DNA of 64,000 nucleotides from Berryella wangjianweii (GCA_013201155.1 CP053716.1:372001-436000), one strand, 5' to 3'. Counted from the first letter of the stretch, positions 43,299 through 52,315 are shown. Numbers and translations are program-made. The notes: generated from the sequence alone by a model not told the origin.

Positions 43299-44300
43299 TC
43301 ACCCCCGGCGCGCGGGGCGGTCGTCCAGGCACCCGTGGGCATCGGCCGCCTCGCGCAGGGCCTCGAAGGCGTCCAGGAAGTCAGTCAGCCGCAGGCAGTA
43401 GTTGAAGCGCCCGCGCGCCGCGGTGGCACCGGGAACCCCGGCCACGTACCACATGGCGTGGCGGCGCATGCGCACCAGAGCCTCGGGGCAGCGCTCGGCC
43501 ATCAGACGCGCATGCCGCTCGGCCATGGCGATGCGCTCGGCCACCGTGGGCGCGGGCGGCTCGGGACGGCCCTCCAGCACAGCGCGGGCCTGCGCGAACA
43601 CCCACGGGTTGCCCTGGGCCCCGCGCGCGATCATCACCGCGTCGCAACCGGTCTCGGCCATCAGCGAGGCCGCATCGGCTCCGCAGGTCACATCGCCGTT
43701 TCCCACCACGGGAACGCTCACCGCCCGCTTCACGCGGGCGATCGCCCCGCGCTCCGAGCGACCGCGATACATCTGCCCTGCGAAGCGCCCGTGCACGGTA
43801 AGGGCGAAGGCGCCGGCATCCTCCATCCGCCGTGCGAAGTCGACGCAGGTCTCATCGCCCACGGCGTAGCCGCGGCGAAACTTCACCGCAACGGGACGGC
43901 TTGCCGCACCCGCCACCGCCGACACCACGCGCGCGGCCAGCGACGGGTCGGTCATCAGGGCGCAGCCGTCGCCCTTGGTGACGATCTTGCGCGCCGGGCA
44001 GCCCATGTTGATGTCCAGGTACGCAAGCGACTCCCCCAGCGTCTCCTCCACCCAAGCGGCCTGAGCGGCCATGGTGGCGGGCTCGTGACCGAACAGCTGC
44101 ACGGCCACGCGGCTCTCGCCCTCGCCCAGGTTCAGCAGGCGACGCGTGCGCTCGTTGGCATACGACAGGCCCTTGGCGCTCACCATCTCGGTGTAGGCCA
44201 GATCGGCCCCGTGCTCGCAGGCCAAAAGCCGAAACACCTCGTCGCTCACGCCCGCCATGGGCGCCAGCAGCAGGCGCGGGCGGTCGAAGAAGCCGCTCAT
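43299..44300 (-). CDS. dusB: tRNA-dihydrouridine synthase DusB
   Basis: A 333-residue flavoenzyme that reduces uridines in the tRNA D-loop. The start LLLAPMAGVSDEVFR binds FMN. The catalytic cysteine is in LDINMGCPARKIVTKGDG, and VHGRFAGQMYRG and GNGDVTCGADA complete the TIM barrel. A helical C-terminal tRNA-binding domain follows. The ATG at 44300 lies 10 bases past the stop of the microprotein gene, with the ribosome site GGGGGAGGGG directly before it. Confidence 0.94.
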   Translation of the reverse strand: MSGFFDRPRLLLAPMAGVSDEVFRLLACEHGADLAYTEMVSAKGLSYANERTRRLLNLGEGESRVAVQLFGHEPATMAAQAAWVEETLGESLAYLDINMGCPARKIVTKGDGCALMTDPSLAARVVSAVAGAASRPVAVKFRRGYAVGDETCVDFARRMEDAGAFALTVHGRFAGQMYRGRSERGAIARVKRAVSVPVVGNGDVTCGADAASLMAETGCDAVMIARGAQGNPWVFAQARAVLEGRPEPPAPTVAERIAMAERHARLMAERCPEALVRMRRHAMWYVAGVPGATAARGRFNYCLRLTDFLDAFEALREAADAHGCLDDRPARRG

Positions 44301-44310
44301 GCCCCTCCCC

Positions 44311-44502
44311 CTACGCCTGGGCGGCCGTGGCCAGGGCGGCGATCGACAGCACCGTCAGCACCAGCAGCAGCGCCACGGCAACCACCGCGCCCACCGCGAT
44401 CGCGCGACGGGCGCCCGTGCTCATGCCCTCGGCGGCGCGGGAGGCCTTGGCCTCGTCGAACGCGTCGTCTATCAGGCTTCCGTTGTCCTCTGCGCGCTTC
44501 AT
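44311..44502 (-). CDS. Single-helix membrane microprotein between lepA and dusB
   Basis: A 63-residue protein: a charged N-terminal half (about 1-32) and one hydrophobic helix (about 33-60, AIAVGAVVAVALLLVLTVLSIAALA). I do not recognise the family. It fits tightly between lepA (8 bases) and dusB (10 bases). Both its own start and that of dusB are preceded by a stop codon running into GGGGGAGG, suggesting coupled translation along lepA-microprotein-dusB-hemW. The ribosome site is unusually close to the ATG. Confidence 0.6.
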   Translation of the reverse strand: MKRAEDNGSLIDDAFDEAKASRAAEGMSTGARRAIAVGAVVAVALLLVLTVLSIAALATAAQA

Positions 44503-44510
44503 GCCTCCCC

Positions 44511-46337
44511 CTACTCGTCCACCTTCAGGATGGCCATGAACGCCTCCTGGGGCACCTCGACGTTGCCGATGTTCTTCATGCGCTTCTTGCCCTCCTTCTG
44601 CTTCTCAAGCAGCTTGCGCTTGCGCGAGATGTCGCCTCCGTAGCACTTGGCCAGCACGTCCTTGCGCTTGGCCTTCACCGTCTCGCGCGCCAGCACGCGT
44701 CCGCCCACGGCAGCCTGGATCGGCACCTCGAACATCTGACGGGGGATGATCTGCTTCAGCTTCTCGGTCAGCACGCGCCCGCGGTCGTAGGCCTTGTCCT
44801 TGTGGATGATGAACGACAGGGCGTCGATCGGCTTGCCCGACAGCAGGATGTCCAGCTTCACCAGCTTGCTCTCGCGGTAGCCGCAGAACTCGTAGTCCAG
44901 AGAGGCGTAGCCTTTGGTGCTGGACTTCAAGCGGTCGAAGTAGTCCATGATCATCTCGCCCAAGGGCATCTCCCACAGAAGCTCCACCGTGGTGGGCGAC
45001 AGGTAGTTCATGGTGATGAAGGTGCCCCGTCGCGATACGGTGAGGTCCATCACGGCGCCCACGTAATCGGGCGGCACGAGGATCTTCACCTTCAGGTAGG
45101 GCTCCTCGATGCGGTCGATCTCGGAGGCGTCCGGCAGCTCCTGGGGAGAGTGCAGCGACACCATCTCGCGGTTGGTGCGGTACACGTGGTACTCAACCGA
45201 TGGGGCTGTGGCCAGCAGGTTCAGGCCGAACTCACGCTCAAGGCGCTCCTCGATCACCTCCATGTGCAGAAGGCCCAGGAATCCCACGCGGAACCCGAAG
45301 CCCAGGGCGTGCGACTTCTCGGCCTCCCACACCAGGGCGGGATCGTTCAGCGACAGCTTCTCAAGAGCCTCCTTCAGCGGCTCGAACTGGTCGCCCTCGA
45401 TTGGGAACAGGCCCGTGAACACCATGGGCTTCACCTCGCGGTAGCCGGGCAGCGCCTCGGCGCTGGGGCGGGCCACCTCGGTGATCGTGTCGCCCACCTT
45501 CACCTGCGACACGTCCTTCAGGCCGGTAACCAGGTAGCCCACATCGCCCACGCCCAGCTCGGGCAGGGGCACCTCGCGAGGCGTGCGGGCGCCCACCTCT
45601 TCAGCGAGGGTCTCGGTGCCGCTGGCCATGAAGCGCAGGCGCGATCCGGTGCGCATGCGGCCGTCCATCACGCGCACAAGGGCCACCACGCCGCGATAGG
45701 GGTCGAAGAACGAATCGAAGATCAGGGCGCGCAGGGGCGCGTCGGCATCGCCCGTGGGCGCGGGCACGTTGTACACCACGGCCTCAAGCAGCTCGTGAAC
45801 CCCCACGCCGGTCTTTGCCGAGCACAGCACGGCGTCGTCGGCGGGGATCGCCAGCCCGTCCTCGATCTGGGCGCGGGCCCGATCGGGGTCGGAGGCGGGA
45901 AGGTCGATCTTGTTGATAAGCGGAACGATCTCGAGGTCGGCGTTCATCGCCATCATGGCGTTGGCCACCGTCTGGGCCTCCACGCCCTGCGTGGCGTCAA
46001 CCACCAGCACGGCGCCCTCGCAGGCAGCCAGCGAGCGCGACACCTCGTAGGTGAAATCGACGTGACCGGGGGTGTCGATCAGGTTGAACTCATACACCTC
46101 GCCATCGTCGGCCTGGTAGCTCACGCGCACGGCCTGACTCTTGATCGTGATGCCGCGCTCGCGCTCGATGTCCATGGTGTCCAGGATCTGCTGCTGCATG
46201 TCGCGCTTGGCCACGGTCCCCGTCATCTCCAGGATGCGGTCGGACAGGGTCGACTTGCCGTGGTCGATGTGGGCGATGATCGAGAAGTTCCTGATGCGGG
46301 AGGGGTCTTTCACCTTGTCCCTTTCCGGTTGAGGCAT
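44511..46337 (-). CDS. lepA: Elongation factor 4 (LepA)
   Basis: A 608-residue translational GTPase linked to 30S biogenesis and back-translocation. The G domain shows AHIDHGKST (22-30), [16 protein letters not shown] and NKIDLP. Domains II, III and V are followed by the LepA-specific C-terminal domain ([20 protein letters not shown] and the basic [17 protein letters not shown]). The ATG at 46337 is chosen because the family N-terminus starts here. It heads a run with the microprotein, dusB and hemW. Confidence 0.97.
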   Translation of the reverse strand: MPQPERDKVKDPSRIRNFSIIAHIDHGKSTLSDRILEMTGTVAKRDMQQQILDTMDIERERGITIKSQAVRVSYQADDGEVYEFNLIDTPGHVDFTYEVSRSLAACEGAVLVVDATQGVEAQTVANAMMAMNADLEIVPLINKIDLPASDPDRARAQIEDGLAIPADDAVLCSAKTGVGVHELLEAVVYNVPAPTGDADAPLRALIFDSFFDPYRGVVALVRVMDGRMRTGSRLRFMASGTETLAEEVGARTPREVPLPELGVGDVGYLVTGLKDVSQVKVGDTITEVARPSAEALPGYREVKPMVFTGLFPIEGDQFEPLKEALEKLSLNDPALVWEAEKSHALGFGFRVGFLGLLHMEVIEERLEREFGLNLLATAPSVEYHVYRTNREMVSLHSPQELPDASEIDRIEEPYLKVKILVPPDYVGAVMDLTVSRRGTFITMNYLSPTTVELLWEMPLGEMIMDYFDRLKSSTKGYASLDYEFCGYRESKLVKLDILLSGKPIDALSFIIHKDKAYDRGRVLTEKLKQIIPRQMFEVPIQAAVGGRVLARETVKAKRKDVLAKCYGGDISRKRKLLEKQKEGKKRMKNIGNVEVPQEAFMAILKVDE

Positions 46338-46475
46338 GGGTGCCAGCTGATGCGACGGATGGCCATTGTAGCCGATGGCGGGCACGCGGTGACCGGTCGC
46401 GACCAAGTTGTGAGGGGGCTGTGCGAGACCGGCCGAACAGGGGGTCTCCGCCGCCCACACGATGGCCCCGAATGC

Positions 46476-46510
46476 CACGAGGCCCCGACCTGAGCGATCG
46501 GGGCCTCGTG
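46476..46510 (-). terminator. Strong hairpin downstream of rpsT
   Basis: CACGAGGCCCCGA (46476-46488) pairs perfectly with TCGGGGCCTCGTG (46498-46510): a 13-bp stem with a 9-base loop. No T-run on either strand. It lies between rpsT and lepA. Confidence 0.6.
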
Positions 46511-46522
46511 ACGATATGCGGA

Positions 46523-46539
46523 TGAATCCCGAGGATTCA
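46523..46539 (-). terminator. Second hairpin downstream of rpsT
   Basis: TGAATCC and GGATTCA (7 bp, 3-base loop), 12 bases after the rpsT stop and just ahead of the larger hairpin. Together they look like a tandem end signal. Confidence 0.45.
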
Positions 46540-46551
46540 CGGAAATGCGCG

Positions 46552-47052
46552 TTACTCGGCGGCTTCCTCGCTGGCCTCGGCGGCCTCGGCTGCAGCGGCC
46601 TCCTCGGCGGCCTTCGCCTTGCGCTTGGCAGCGGCGGCCTCCTCCTTCTTCTGGGCGGCGGCGCGCTTGGCCTTCTCAGCGCTGGCGGCCTTCATGGCCT
46701 CCACGCGCGCGGCCTTGGCGGCCTTCTTCTTCGAGCCGGTCTTCTGGGCCTTGGGCTCGGGCTTCACGTACGCGGCGCGGTCGGCGTCGGTAACCACGCC
46801 GGCCACGAGGCGCATGATGCCCGACTTGCGGTTGGCAGCCTGGTTCTTGTGGATGACGCCCTTGCCGGCGGCCTTGTCCATCAGGCGGCACGCAGCCAGA
46901 GCGGCGGCGTAGGCGTCGGCGCCGTTTCCGGCCTCGACGGCCTCGCGCACACGGCGCACGGCGGTCTTGAGCTCCGACTTCGCAGCGCGGTTGCGCATGC
47001 GCGACTTCTCGTTGGTGATGATGCGCTTCTTCTGGCTCTTGATGTTGGCCAT
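46552..47052 (-). CDS. rpsT: Ribosomal protein S20 with a long C-terminal extension
   Basis: Residues 1-95 are S20, a 16S rRNA-binding helical protein of the 30S subunit ([45 protein letters not shown]). The usual S20 is about 87 residues. Here a further 70 or so form a low-complexity Ala/Lys/Glu tail (residues about 96-166), basic first and acidic at the end. The ATG at 47052 has AGAGGAG 4-9 bases upstream. The 470-base gap to holA gives a long leader, and a TCGAGCC/GGCTCGA hairpin lies at 47212-47236. Confidence 0.92.
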   Translation of the reverse strand: MANIKSQKKRIITNEKSRMRNRAAKSELKTAVRRVREAVEAGNGADAYAAALAACRLMDKAAGKGVIHKNQAANRKSGIMRLVAGVVTDADRAAYVKPEPKAQKTGSKKKAAKAARVEAMKAASAEKAKRAAAQKKEEAAAAKRKAKAAEEAAAAEAAEASEEAAE

Positions 47053-47524
47053 GTCTTCTCCTCTGTCTTGATGGCAACGGATGCGCTCAGCGAACGCACG
47101 CACCGCTTCCCATCTGCGAGCCCGCACCCTCGGCAAGCCGGAAGGTCGCAAGGGCGGAGAAGATCGGCCTGAAGGGGGCGCGGGCGCCCGAGGTCGATGC
47201 GTTCTCGTCGTTCGAGCCACTGGTTTTTCGGCTCGATGCGGGCCCTTGAGCCCTCCAGCAACGCACATCCCTGTGCAGCCGTGTCTGCGGATTCGCGGAT
47301 GAAAAGCATCACGCGCAGGCATCGCTGGTTCACGCAAGGAAGTAATCTAGCAAATTGCGGGGTCGTACGCCAGCCCCACGACAAACTACCCGGAAATCGT
47401 GCAGTCGCGGCCACGTCGATCCCCAGTCCCCCGGCTGCGCGCTGATTCGCGATCAGGACGACGAGGGGCCTCACCCCGTTGTTGCGCGATCGCCTGCCAG
47501 CCGAAAAAGCCGCGCAGGCAGACG
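47053..47524. other. Long region between holA and rpsT
   Basis: A 472-base gap, both flanking genes on the minus strand. It holds no gene or tRNA that I can support. A 7-bp hairpin (TCGAGCC 47212-47218 / GGCTCGA 47230-47236) lies in the probable rpsT leader. TAGATT on the minus strand near 47345 is a possible -10 without a clear -35. S20 feedback regulation through the leader is possible but not shown. Confidence 0.4.
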
Positions 47525-48517
47525 CTACCTGAGCGCACGCGCGGCGCTCGCTGGCGACGCGGTGGTCAGCATCCAGCGCGCAAGGGGCTCGCGCGCCCCG
47601 GCGCCGCTCTTCATGGCGGCCTCGACGTCACGCAGCGAAACCAGGGCGTGCACCAGCTCGGCCTCGGTGAAGCGCTGCGCCCAGGCCGCGTGGTTGCGAT
47701 AGCGCCCTGCGGGGCCTCCCAGCTGGGACTCGATCGTCACGCCCCCGCGGCGTCGCACCGACTGAGCGCATATCAGCTCGCGAATGCGAGCAGCTGCCAA
47801 CGACAGCAGGCGGAACAGCTCGCCGTCAGGCAGCTGGGCCATGAGGCTCAGGCACTTCGCCACGTCGCGCTGGCACATCGCGTCAAGCACCGTCCATGGC
47901 TCGGGGTCGACCGTGCGCGCCACGCGGGCGCGCACCTCCACCTCGCCCAAGCTCGCGCGGCCGCCCTGCTCAAGAGCCAGACGGCAAAGCTCGGCGTCGA
48001 GGTGCAGGGTATCGGTTCCCACCAGCTCGATCAGGGCCTCGGCTGCCGAGCCCGACAGCGTGAGCCCATGGGTCACGGCCATCTCCCGCACCGCGCGGGC
48101 AAGCTCGTAGCGCTTCAGCGGCGCGCAGTCGATCACCGCCCGGGGCCCGCACGCGGCGACCGCCTTGTGCAGACGCGTGTTCTTCGCCAGCTTCTCGGCG
48201 AACAGCATCAGCACCGTGGTGTCGCACGGGGCCGACAGGTAGGCCACGATCGCCTCGGCATCGGCTTTGCGCAGCTTGTCGGCCTCGCGCACCTCCACCA
48301 GCCGATAGTCGCTCATGAACGGAATCGTGTTGCAGGCCTCCACCACCTGCGATCCCTCGGCCTGAGCGCCCTCGAAGCGCTCGTGGTTGAAGGACAGGTC
48401 GCCGGTCTGGGCGATGCGCTCGCGCATGCGCTCGGCGACCCGTCGCTGCTTCAGCAAATCAGGGCCCACCGCCAGAAAGGCGGGCAGCAGGGGCATCTGT
48501 GTGCGCTCGTGAGTCAT
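47525..48517 (-). CDS. holA: DNA polymerase III subunit delta
   Basis: A 330-residue clamp-loader delta subunit, which opens the sliding clamp. The AAA-like N-terminal segment lacks a usable Walker A, as is normal for delta, and recognisable text includes DLSFNHERFEGAQ, VEACNTIPFMSDYRLVEVREADKL and the C-terminal collar region (LAAARIRELI, AWAQRFTEAELVHALVSLRDVE). It starts 9 bases after the comEC stop. The comEA-comEC-holA-rpsT order is the common Gram-positive one. Confidence 0.93.
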   Translation of the reverse strand: MTHERTQMPLLPAFLAVGPDLLKQRRVAERMRERIAQTGDLSFNHERFEGAQAEGSQVVEACNTIPFMSDYRLVEVREADKLRKADAEAIVAYLSAPCDTTVLMLFAEKLAKNTRLHKAVAACGPRAVIDCAPLKRYELARAVREMAVTHGLTLSGSAAEALIELVGTDTLHLDAELCRLALEQGGRASLGEVEVRARVARTVDPEPWTVLDAMCQRDVAKCLSLMAQLPDGELFRLLSLAAARIRELICAQSVRRRGGVTIESQLGGPAGRYRNHAAWAQRFTEAELVHALVSLRDVEAAMKSGAGAREPLARWMLTTASPASAARALR

Positions 48518-48526
48518 GCCCCGATT

Positions 48527-51046
48527 CTATCGCTCCGCGCTCACCGCGATGCCCTCAACGGTCACTTCGCATGAAACCTCACCCTGCGCGTCGGTTCTGA
48601 GCACGCGCGCGCCCACATCCTCCAGCAGAGCCAGCACTTCAGGGCTAGGGTGGCCATAGCGATTGCCCTTGCCTACGCTGATCAGCGCGATGTGCGGCCT
48701 CAGCAGCCGAGCCAGCCCCTCATCGAGGCCATGGCGCGAGCCGTGATGGCACACCTTCAGCACATCGATGTCCTCCAGCCCCTCGCGCCGCGCGAAGCCC
48801 CGCAGCTGCGGGGCTTCGGCATCGCCCGTGAACAGCGCACGACACTCGGAATTCCCGTCACGGTCGAGATCGGCCCGCACATCCAGGCATACGCTGTCGG
48901 CGTTGCCGTACCCATCGCGAACCTCCTCGGGCCACACCACGCGGGCACGCAGAGCCCCCAGCTCCACCACGTCCTCCACCTCCAGGTACCCCACGTCCCG
49001 GGCCACCTGATGCGCGGTTTGCACAAGCCTGCGCACCTTCGGTTCGACAACCTGGTCCACGCCGCGAGCCATCAGCACGCGATCCACGCTTACCGCACCC
49101 TTCAGGGCGCCAAGCGAGCCGCAGTGATCCTCGTCAGCGTGGGTGATCAGCACAGCGTCGAGGTGGGTCACGCCGTGATGCGACAGACCCTGCAGCAGCC
49201 TGTTGTCATAGCGCCCCGTATCTACGAGCAGCGACGCCCCCTCGCTTTGCAGAAGGAACGCGTCTCCCTGGCCGACGTCAAGCATCACCATGCGCGTCCC
49301 CAGGTCGGCTGCGGGCCAGCAGCCCCAGAGAAACCCCAGAGCACAGCAAAGCGCCACCAGGCCCGCAAGGCCGCGTCGGGTGGAGCGCGAGGCACATGGA
49401 CGATACGAGGCCATCCTCCCTGACAGGAACGCAGGCACAAGGCACAGCGCCGTCAAAGCCACGGCCTCCAGCGGGCCCAACGACACGGGAACGGACGCAA
49501 AGGGGAGGTCGGCCAGCGCGCCGGCCAGAAGGCAGAGAGCCTGCGACAGAAGGCCTCCCGGCAAGACGATCGGCCCCGCGACACCCGGCACTGCCACCGC
49601 GGCCAGGGCGCCAAGGAGACCCGCAGCGCACAGCGGCGCGAACAACGGCGCCGCCAGCGCATTAGCCACGATGGCGACGAGCGGCAATCGTCCGAACAGA
49701 CACGCCGACAACGGCAGCGTGAGCGCACTCGCCGCCACCGTGGCGCCCAGAGTCTCGGCCACCGCGCGGGGCGCAATCGGCACGCGGCTGCACACGGCCT
49801 CCGCAACCCGCGAGGCATACAGGGCGATTCCCAAGGTTGCCAGGGCCGACAGCGCAAACGAAACAGAGAGCGCAGCGGACGGGTCGAGGCCCACCATGGC
49901 AAGCACGCACAGACCGAGCGCGCTCAACCCCGCGGCACGACGTCGAGCGAAGATCGACGCCAAGCCCAGCAGGCACATGACGCCGGCCCTGATCGCCGAT
50001 ACGGGCACCGCCGAGAACACAAGGTAGCACCCGAGCAGCAGAGCCACCAAGCCCACCTGCAGAACCCGTGGGGCGCGAGCTGCGCGCAGCAGCGACAGCG
50101 CCAGCGCGGCAACCACGGCAAGATGCGCCCCCGAAACAGCCACCAGGTGCGCCATGCCGCATCGACGAAAGTCCTCCGCCGCCTTCGCGTCGGCAAAGGT
50201 CGAACGGTACCCGCACACCACCGCGCTGAGGACGGCGCTGGCATCGGTACCCGGAGCGTCCAAGGCCTCGACCGCCCGTCGTCGCACCTCAAGCACGGCT
50301 CCGCGGATGCCATCCACAGACTGCTCGGATGCCGTTCGCAAGCGCACCGCACCGACGACGCCCTCGTTCCACGCCCGCTCGTCAGTCGCATAATCCGCCC
50401 GCAGAAACGAGGCATCTCCGCTCAACCGCTCTCCGTACCGATAAGGCTCGACACGCGGCGGCAGCAGCACGCCCACCCGCGCGCCGGCAAACTTGCCGGC
50501 GCAGATCGTCGCCGCCGCGCGCCAGCCCTCCCCCGCCGGGCGGGAATCGGTCGTCAGCTCAACGCACACCCTGTCGGGACAGGAAAAGGACTCGGCTGCA
50601 GCGTGACGCTCGCAAGCGCATCCTGCGCCCCACGCCAAACCTGCGCTCAAACCCAGCAGGAACAGGGCGGCCAGCATGCCCGCCAGCGGGCGCGCCGCAT
50701 GAGCCCGCCCTTCGCCGAAGACCCTTTTCGACACCACATGGACATCGCCGGCCTCGATCGGCCGAGGCAACGGCGCCAGAAGCCGTCGAGCCCGCGCATC
50801 GGCCATCGCCCCGCAGTCGTCGGAGGGGCCACCCGCAGCCCGCAGGGTCCGCCGGACGGCCCAAGCGAGCACACCGAGGCCGCAGCCGGCCAGCACCGCG
50901 CCACAGGAGCACAGCCCCGTGCTGAGCGCGTCGCTCGGAACGCGACCCAAATACAGCGCCAACGCCGTGCCGAGCCAGAATGCCAACCCAAGGCACAGGG
51001 ACGCGGGCGAAACGAGCCGAGGCGCTTCGGAAGCGGAAGCGCTCAT
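48527..51046 (-). CDS. comEC: Competence DNA channel protein ComEC/Rec2
   Basis: An 839-residue polytopic membrane protein that carries single-stranded DNA across the membrane during transformation. Several N-terminal hydrophobic helices surround a ComEC N-domain (DUF4131-like, about 170-290). The competence domain is marked by FRRCGMAHLVAVSGAHLAVV and more helices. A C-terminal metallo-beta-lactamase domain (about 595-839) has LDVGQGDAFLLQ and THADEDHCGSL. All parts are present, so the protein looks functional. The ATG overlaps the comEA stop as ATGA. Confidence 0.94.
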   Translation of the reverse strand: MSASASEAPRLVSPASLCLGLAFWLGTALALYLGRVPSDALSTGLCSCGAVLAGCGLGVLAWAVRRTLRAAGGPSDDCGAMADARARRLLAPLPRPIEAGDVHVVSKRVFGEGRAHAARPLAGMLAALFLLGLSAGLAWGAGCACERHAAAESFSCPDRVCVELTTDSRPAGEGWRAAATICAGKFAGARVGVLLPPRVEPYRYGERLSGDASFLRADYATDERAWNEGVVGAVRLRTASEQSVDGIRGAVLEVRRRAVEALDAPGTDASAVLSAVVCGYRSTFADAKAAEDFRRCGMAHLVAVSGAHLAVVAALALSLLRAARAPRVLQVGLVALLLGCYLVFSAVPVSAIRAGVMCLLGLASIFARRRAAGLSALGLCVLAMVGLDPSAALSVSFALSALATLGIALYASRVAEAVCSRVPIAPRAVAETLGATVAASALTLPLSACLFGRLPLVAIVANALAAPLFAPLCAAGLLGALAAVAVPGVAGPIVLPGGLLSQALCLLAGALADLPFASVPVSLGPLEAVALTALCLVPAFLSGRMASYRPCASRSTRRGLAGLVALCCALGFLWGCWPAADLGTRMVMLDVGQGDAFLLQSEGASLLVDTGRYDNRLLQGLSHHGVTHLDAVLITHADEDHCGSLGALKGAVSVDRVLMARGVDQVVEPKVRRLVQTAHQVARDVGYLEVEDVVELGALRARVVWPEEVRDGYGNADSVCLDVRADLDRDGNSECRALFTGDAEAPQLRGFARREGLEDIDVLKVCHHGSRHGLDEGLARLLRPHIALISVGKGNRYGHPSPEVLALLEDVGARVLRTDAQGEVSCEVTVEGIAVSAER

Positions 51047-51780
51047 ACCGTTGCCCGGGGTCGCATGCGGGCAAGCACCTTGTCGCCCACACCCGACACG
51101 CCCCTGAGGTCCTCGATGCGTGCGAAGGGGCCATGCTGCCGGCGGTACTCGACGATGCGCTTCGCAAGTGCGGGCCCCACACCCGGCAGCTGCTGCAAGG
51201 CCTCCTCGCTTGCCGTGTTCACGTTCACGGGCGCCGCCTGCCCACCCGCTGCCAGGCCGGTTGGGCCTCCCGCCTCGGGCGTCAACGGAGGGTCGTCGGC
51301 GCCGGGAACGTGAACCTGCTCGCCGTCCGTCAGAACACGTGCGAGATTCACCCCGCAGGAGGCGGCCTCCTCACTGAACCCCCCGGCTGCCTCCAAGGCC
51401 CGATGCACGCGTGAGCCCGCAGGAAGCTCATAGACGCCCGGATTCCGCACCGCCCCCGACACGTGCACCCATATGCGCGCTCTCTTGTTCGACGACGCCC
51501 CGTACGCATCCTCGCCCGCATCGCCCTCTGACGACTCCGATACGACATCGCCGTCCTCAGCGTCCGCTGAGCCGCGTTCGCCCCTCGAGGAATCCTTGGC
51601 GGAATCCGAGGCGGATGCCCGCTCGATCAAGAGCACGTCGGGCGGCGGGGAAAGCAAGAACCGGCCCGCAGCGATGAGGAGCAGGACTGCGACAAGGGCC
51701 AGGGCAATCAGCGCGGCACGGCGCGCTTCGATTCGCGACGCTCGATCGCGCACCGACTCGAAGGTCTCATCGATCAACAT
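51043..51780 (-). CDS. comEA: Competence DNA receptor ComEA
   Basis: A 245-residue membrane-anchored DNA-binding protein. One helix at about 24-45 is followed by a Ser/Asp-rich linker, an SLBB domain (about 105-160; VHVSGAVRNPGVYELPAGSRV) and a C-terminal double helix-hairpin-helix (185-245; VNVNTASEEALQQLPGVGPALAKRIVEYR). It captures duplex DNA outside the membrane and passes it to ComEC. The ATG at 51780 with GAGAGGGG upstream is chosen; the open frame to 51903 runs through repeats. It heads comEA-comEC-holA under its own AT-rich control region. Confidence 0.94.
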   Translation of the reverse strand: MLIDETFESVRDRASRIEARRAALIALALVAVLLLIAAGRFLLSPPPDVLLIERASASDSAKDSSRGERGSADAEDGDVVSESSEGDAGEDAYGASSNKRARIWVHVSGAVRNPGVYELPAGSRVHRALEAAGGFSEEAASCGVNLARVLTDGEQVHVPGADDPPLTPEAGGPTGLAAGGQAAPVNVNTASEEALQQLPGVGPALAKRIVEYRRQHGPFARIEDLRGVSGVGDKVLARMRPRATV

Positions 51781-51830
51781 GGGGGCACCCCTCTCCTCAG
51801 CTTTGGGAGAGATGACCCTACACGCCGCGT

Positions 51831-51899
51831 CCGGCAGCCCCCCGGCAATTCTCCAGCAAGCTTCCGGCAGCCCCCCGGCAGATTCCCGGCAATCTGCCG
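51831..51899 (-). repeat. Direct repeat and hairpin in the comEA leader
   Basis: CCGGCAGCCCCCCGGCA occurs twice (51831-51847 and 51864-51880). The second copy runs into a perfect hairpin, CGGCAGATT (51876-51884) with AATCTGCCG (51891-51899) and a 6-base loop. It lies in the presumed comEA mRNA leader. Confidence 0.6.
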
Positions 51900-51924
51900 A
51901 CACAGTTCCGGCAGTACGTCTGCA

Positions 51925-52080
51925 TGGCTCTAAATCAGGCTTTTGATTAATCTAAATCAATCATTTAATCAATCTAAAATTAGATATGAACAGCCTGTTT
52001 AAAATCGTCATATCTTCAGTTTTTCTTTTAGATCAATGTTTCTTAAACTATTGATCTAAAATATAAAAGTATTGACTGGA
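51925..52080 (-). promoter_or_regulatory. AT-rich control region upstream of comEA-comEC
   Basis: About 150 bases of very AT-rich DNA in a GC-rich window. TTTTAGATCAA (52026-52036) and TTGATCTAAAA (52051-52061) form a perfect 11-bp dyad with a 14-base spacer. TTGATT (51943-51948) with AATCAA (51955-51960), and ATCTAA-AA-TTAGAT (about 51972-51985), repeat related half-sites; TCTAAA occurs at least four times. A minus-strand promoter could use TTGATC (52031-52036) with TATGAC 18 bases on. It is probably the regulated start of the competence operon; the regulator is unknown. Confidence 0.55.
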
Positions 52081-52172
52081 ATTCAACAGGATGCAATCGG
52101 CCACCTAATCCCACAACACCGGGCGCGCACACTTAAGGGCGGCCGAAGGACAGGAAGGCCTCTCTCCCATGA

Positions 52173-52235
52173 GCCGAGATGAGCTGCATCTCGGCAAAGA
52201 CGGAGGAACGCCTAGGGTTGAAGCCTAGGGTTGAA
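52173..52235. repeat. Hairpin and 13-base tandem repeat between thiI and comEA
   Basis: GCCGAGATG (52173-52181) and CATCTCGGC (52187-52195) form a 9-bp hairpin with a 5-base loop. Shortly after, GCCTAGGGTTGAA is repeated head-to-tail (52210-52222, 52223-52235). The function is unknown. Confidence 0.6.
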
Positions 52236-52315
52236 GCGTATGGCGAAAGCGGCATGAGCGATGAAAAGCGGAGCGGATGCCCGGTCAGCCACCGGCAAGT
52301 CAGTCGCTCGCGATT

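Noticed and set aside
42966-46493. A 1175-codon open frame on the plus strand
   Set aside because: It lies antisense to hemW, dusB and lepA, has no recognisable domain and is rich in His/Arg/Gly, as expected from the antisense of GC-rich codons. Similar long antisense frames at 16012-17718, 21667-23256, 23305-25374, 29951-32353, 36634-38439 and 39809-42412 were dropped for the same reason.
47053-47524. Possible tRNA or structural RNA in the long gap between holA and rpsT
   Set aside because: A TTCGAGCC segment recalls a T-loop, but no acceptor stem, D-arm or CCA end can be fitted around it.
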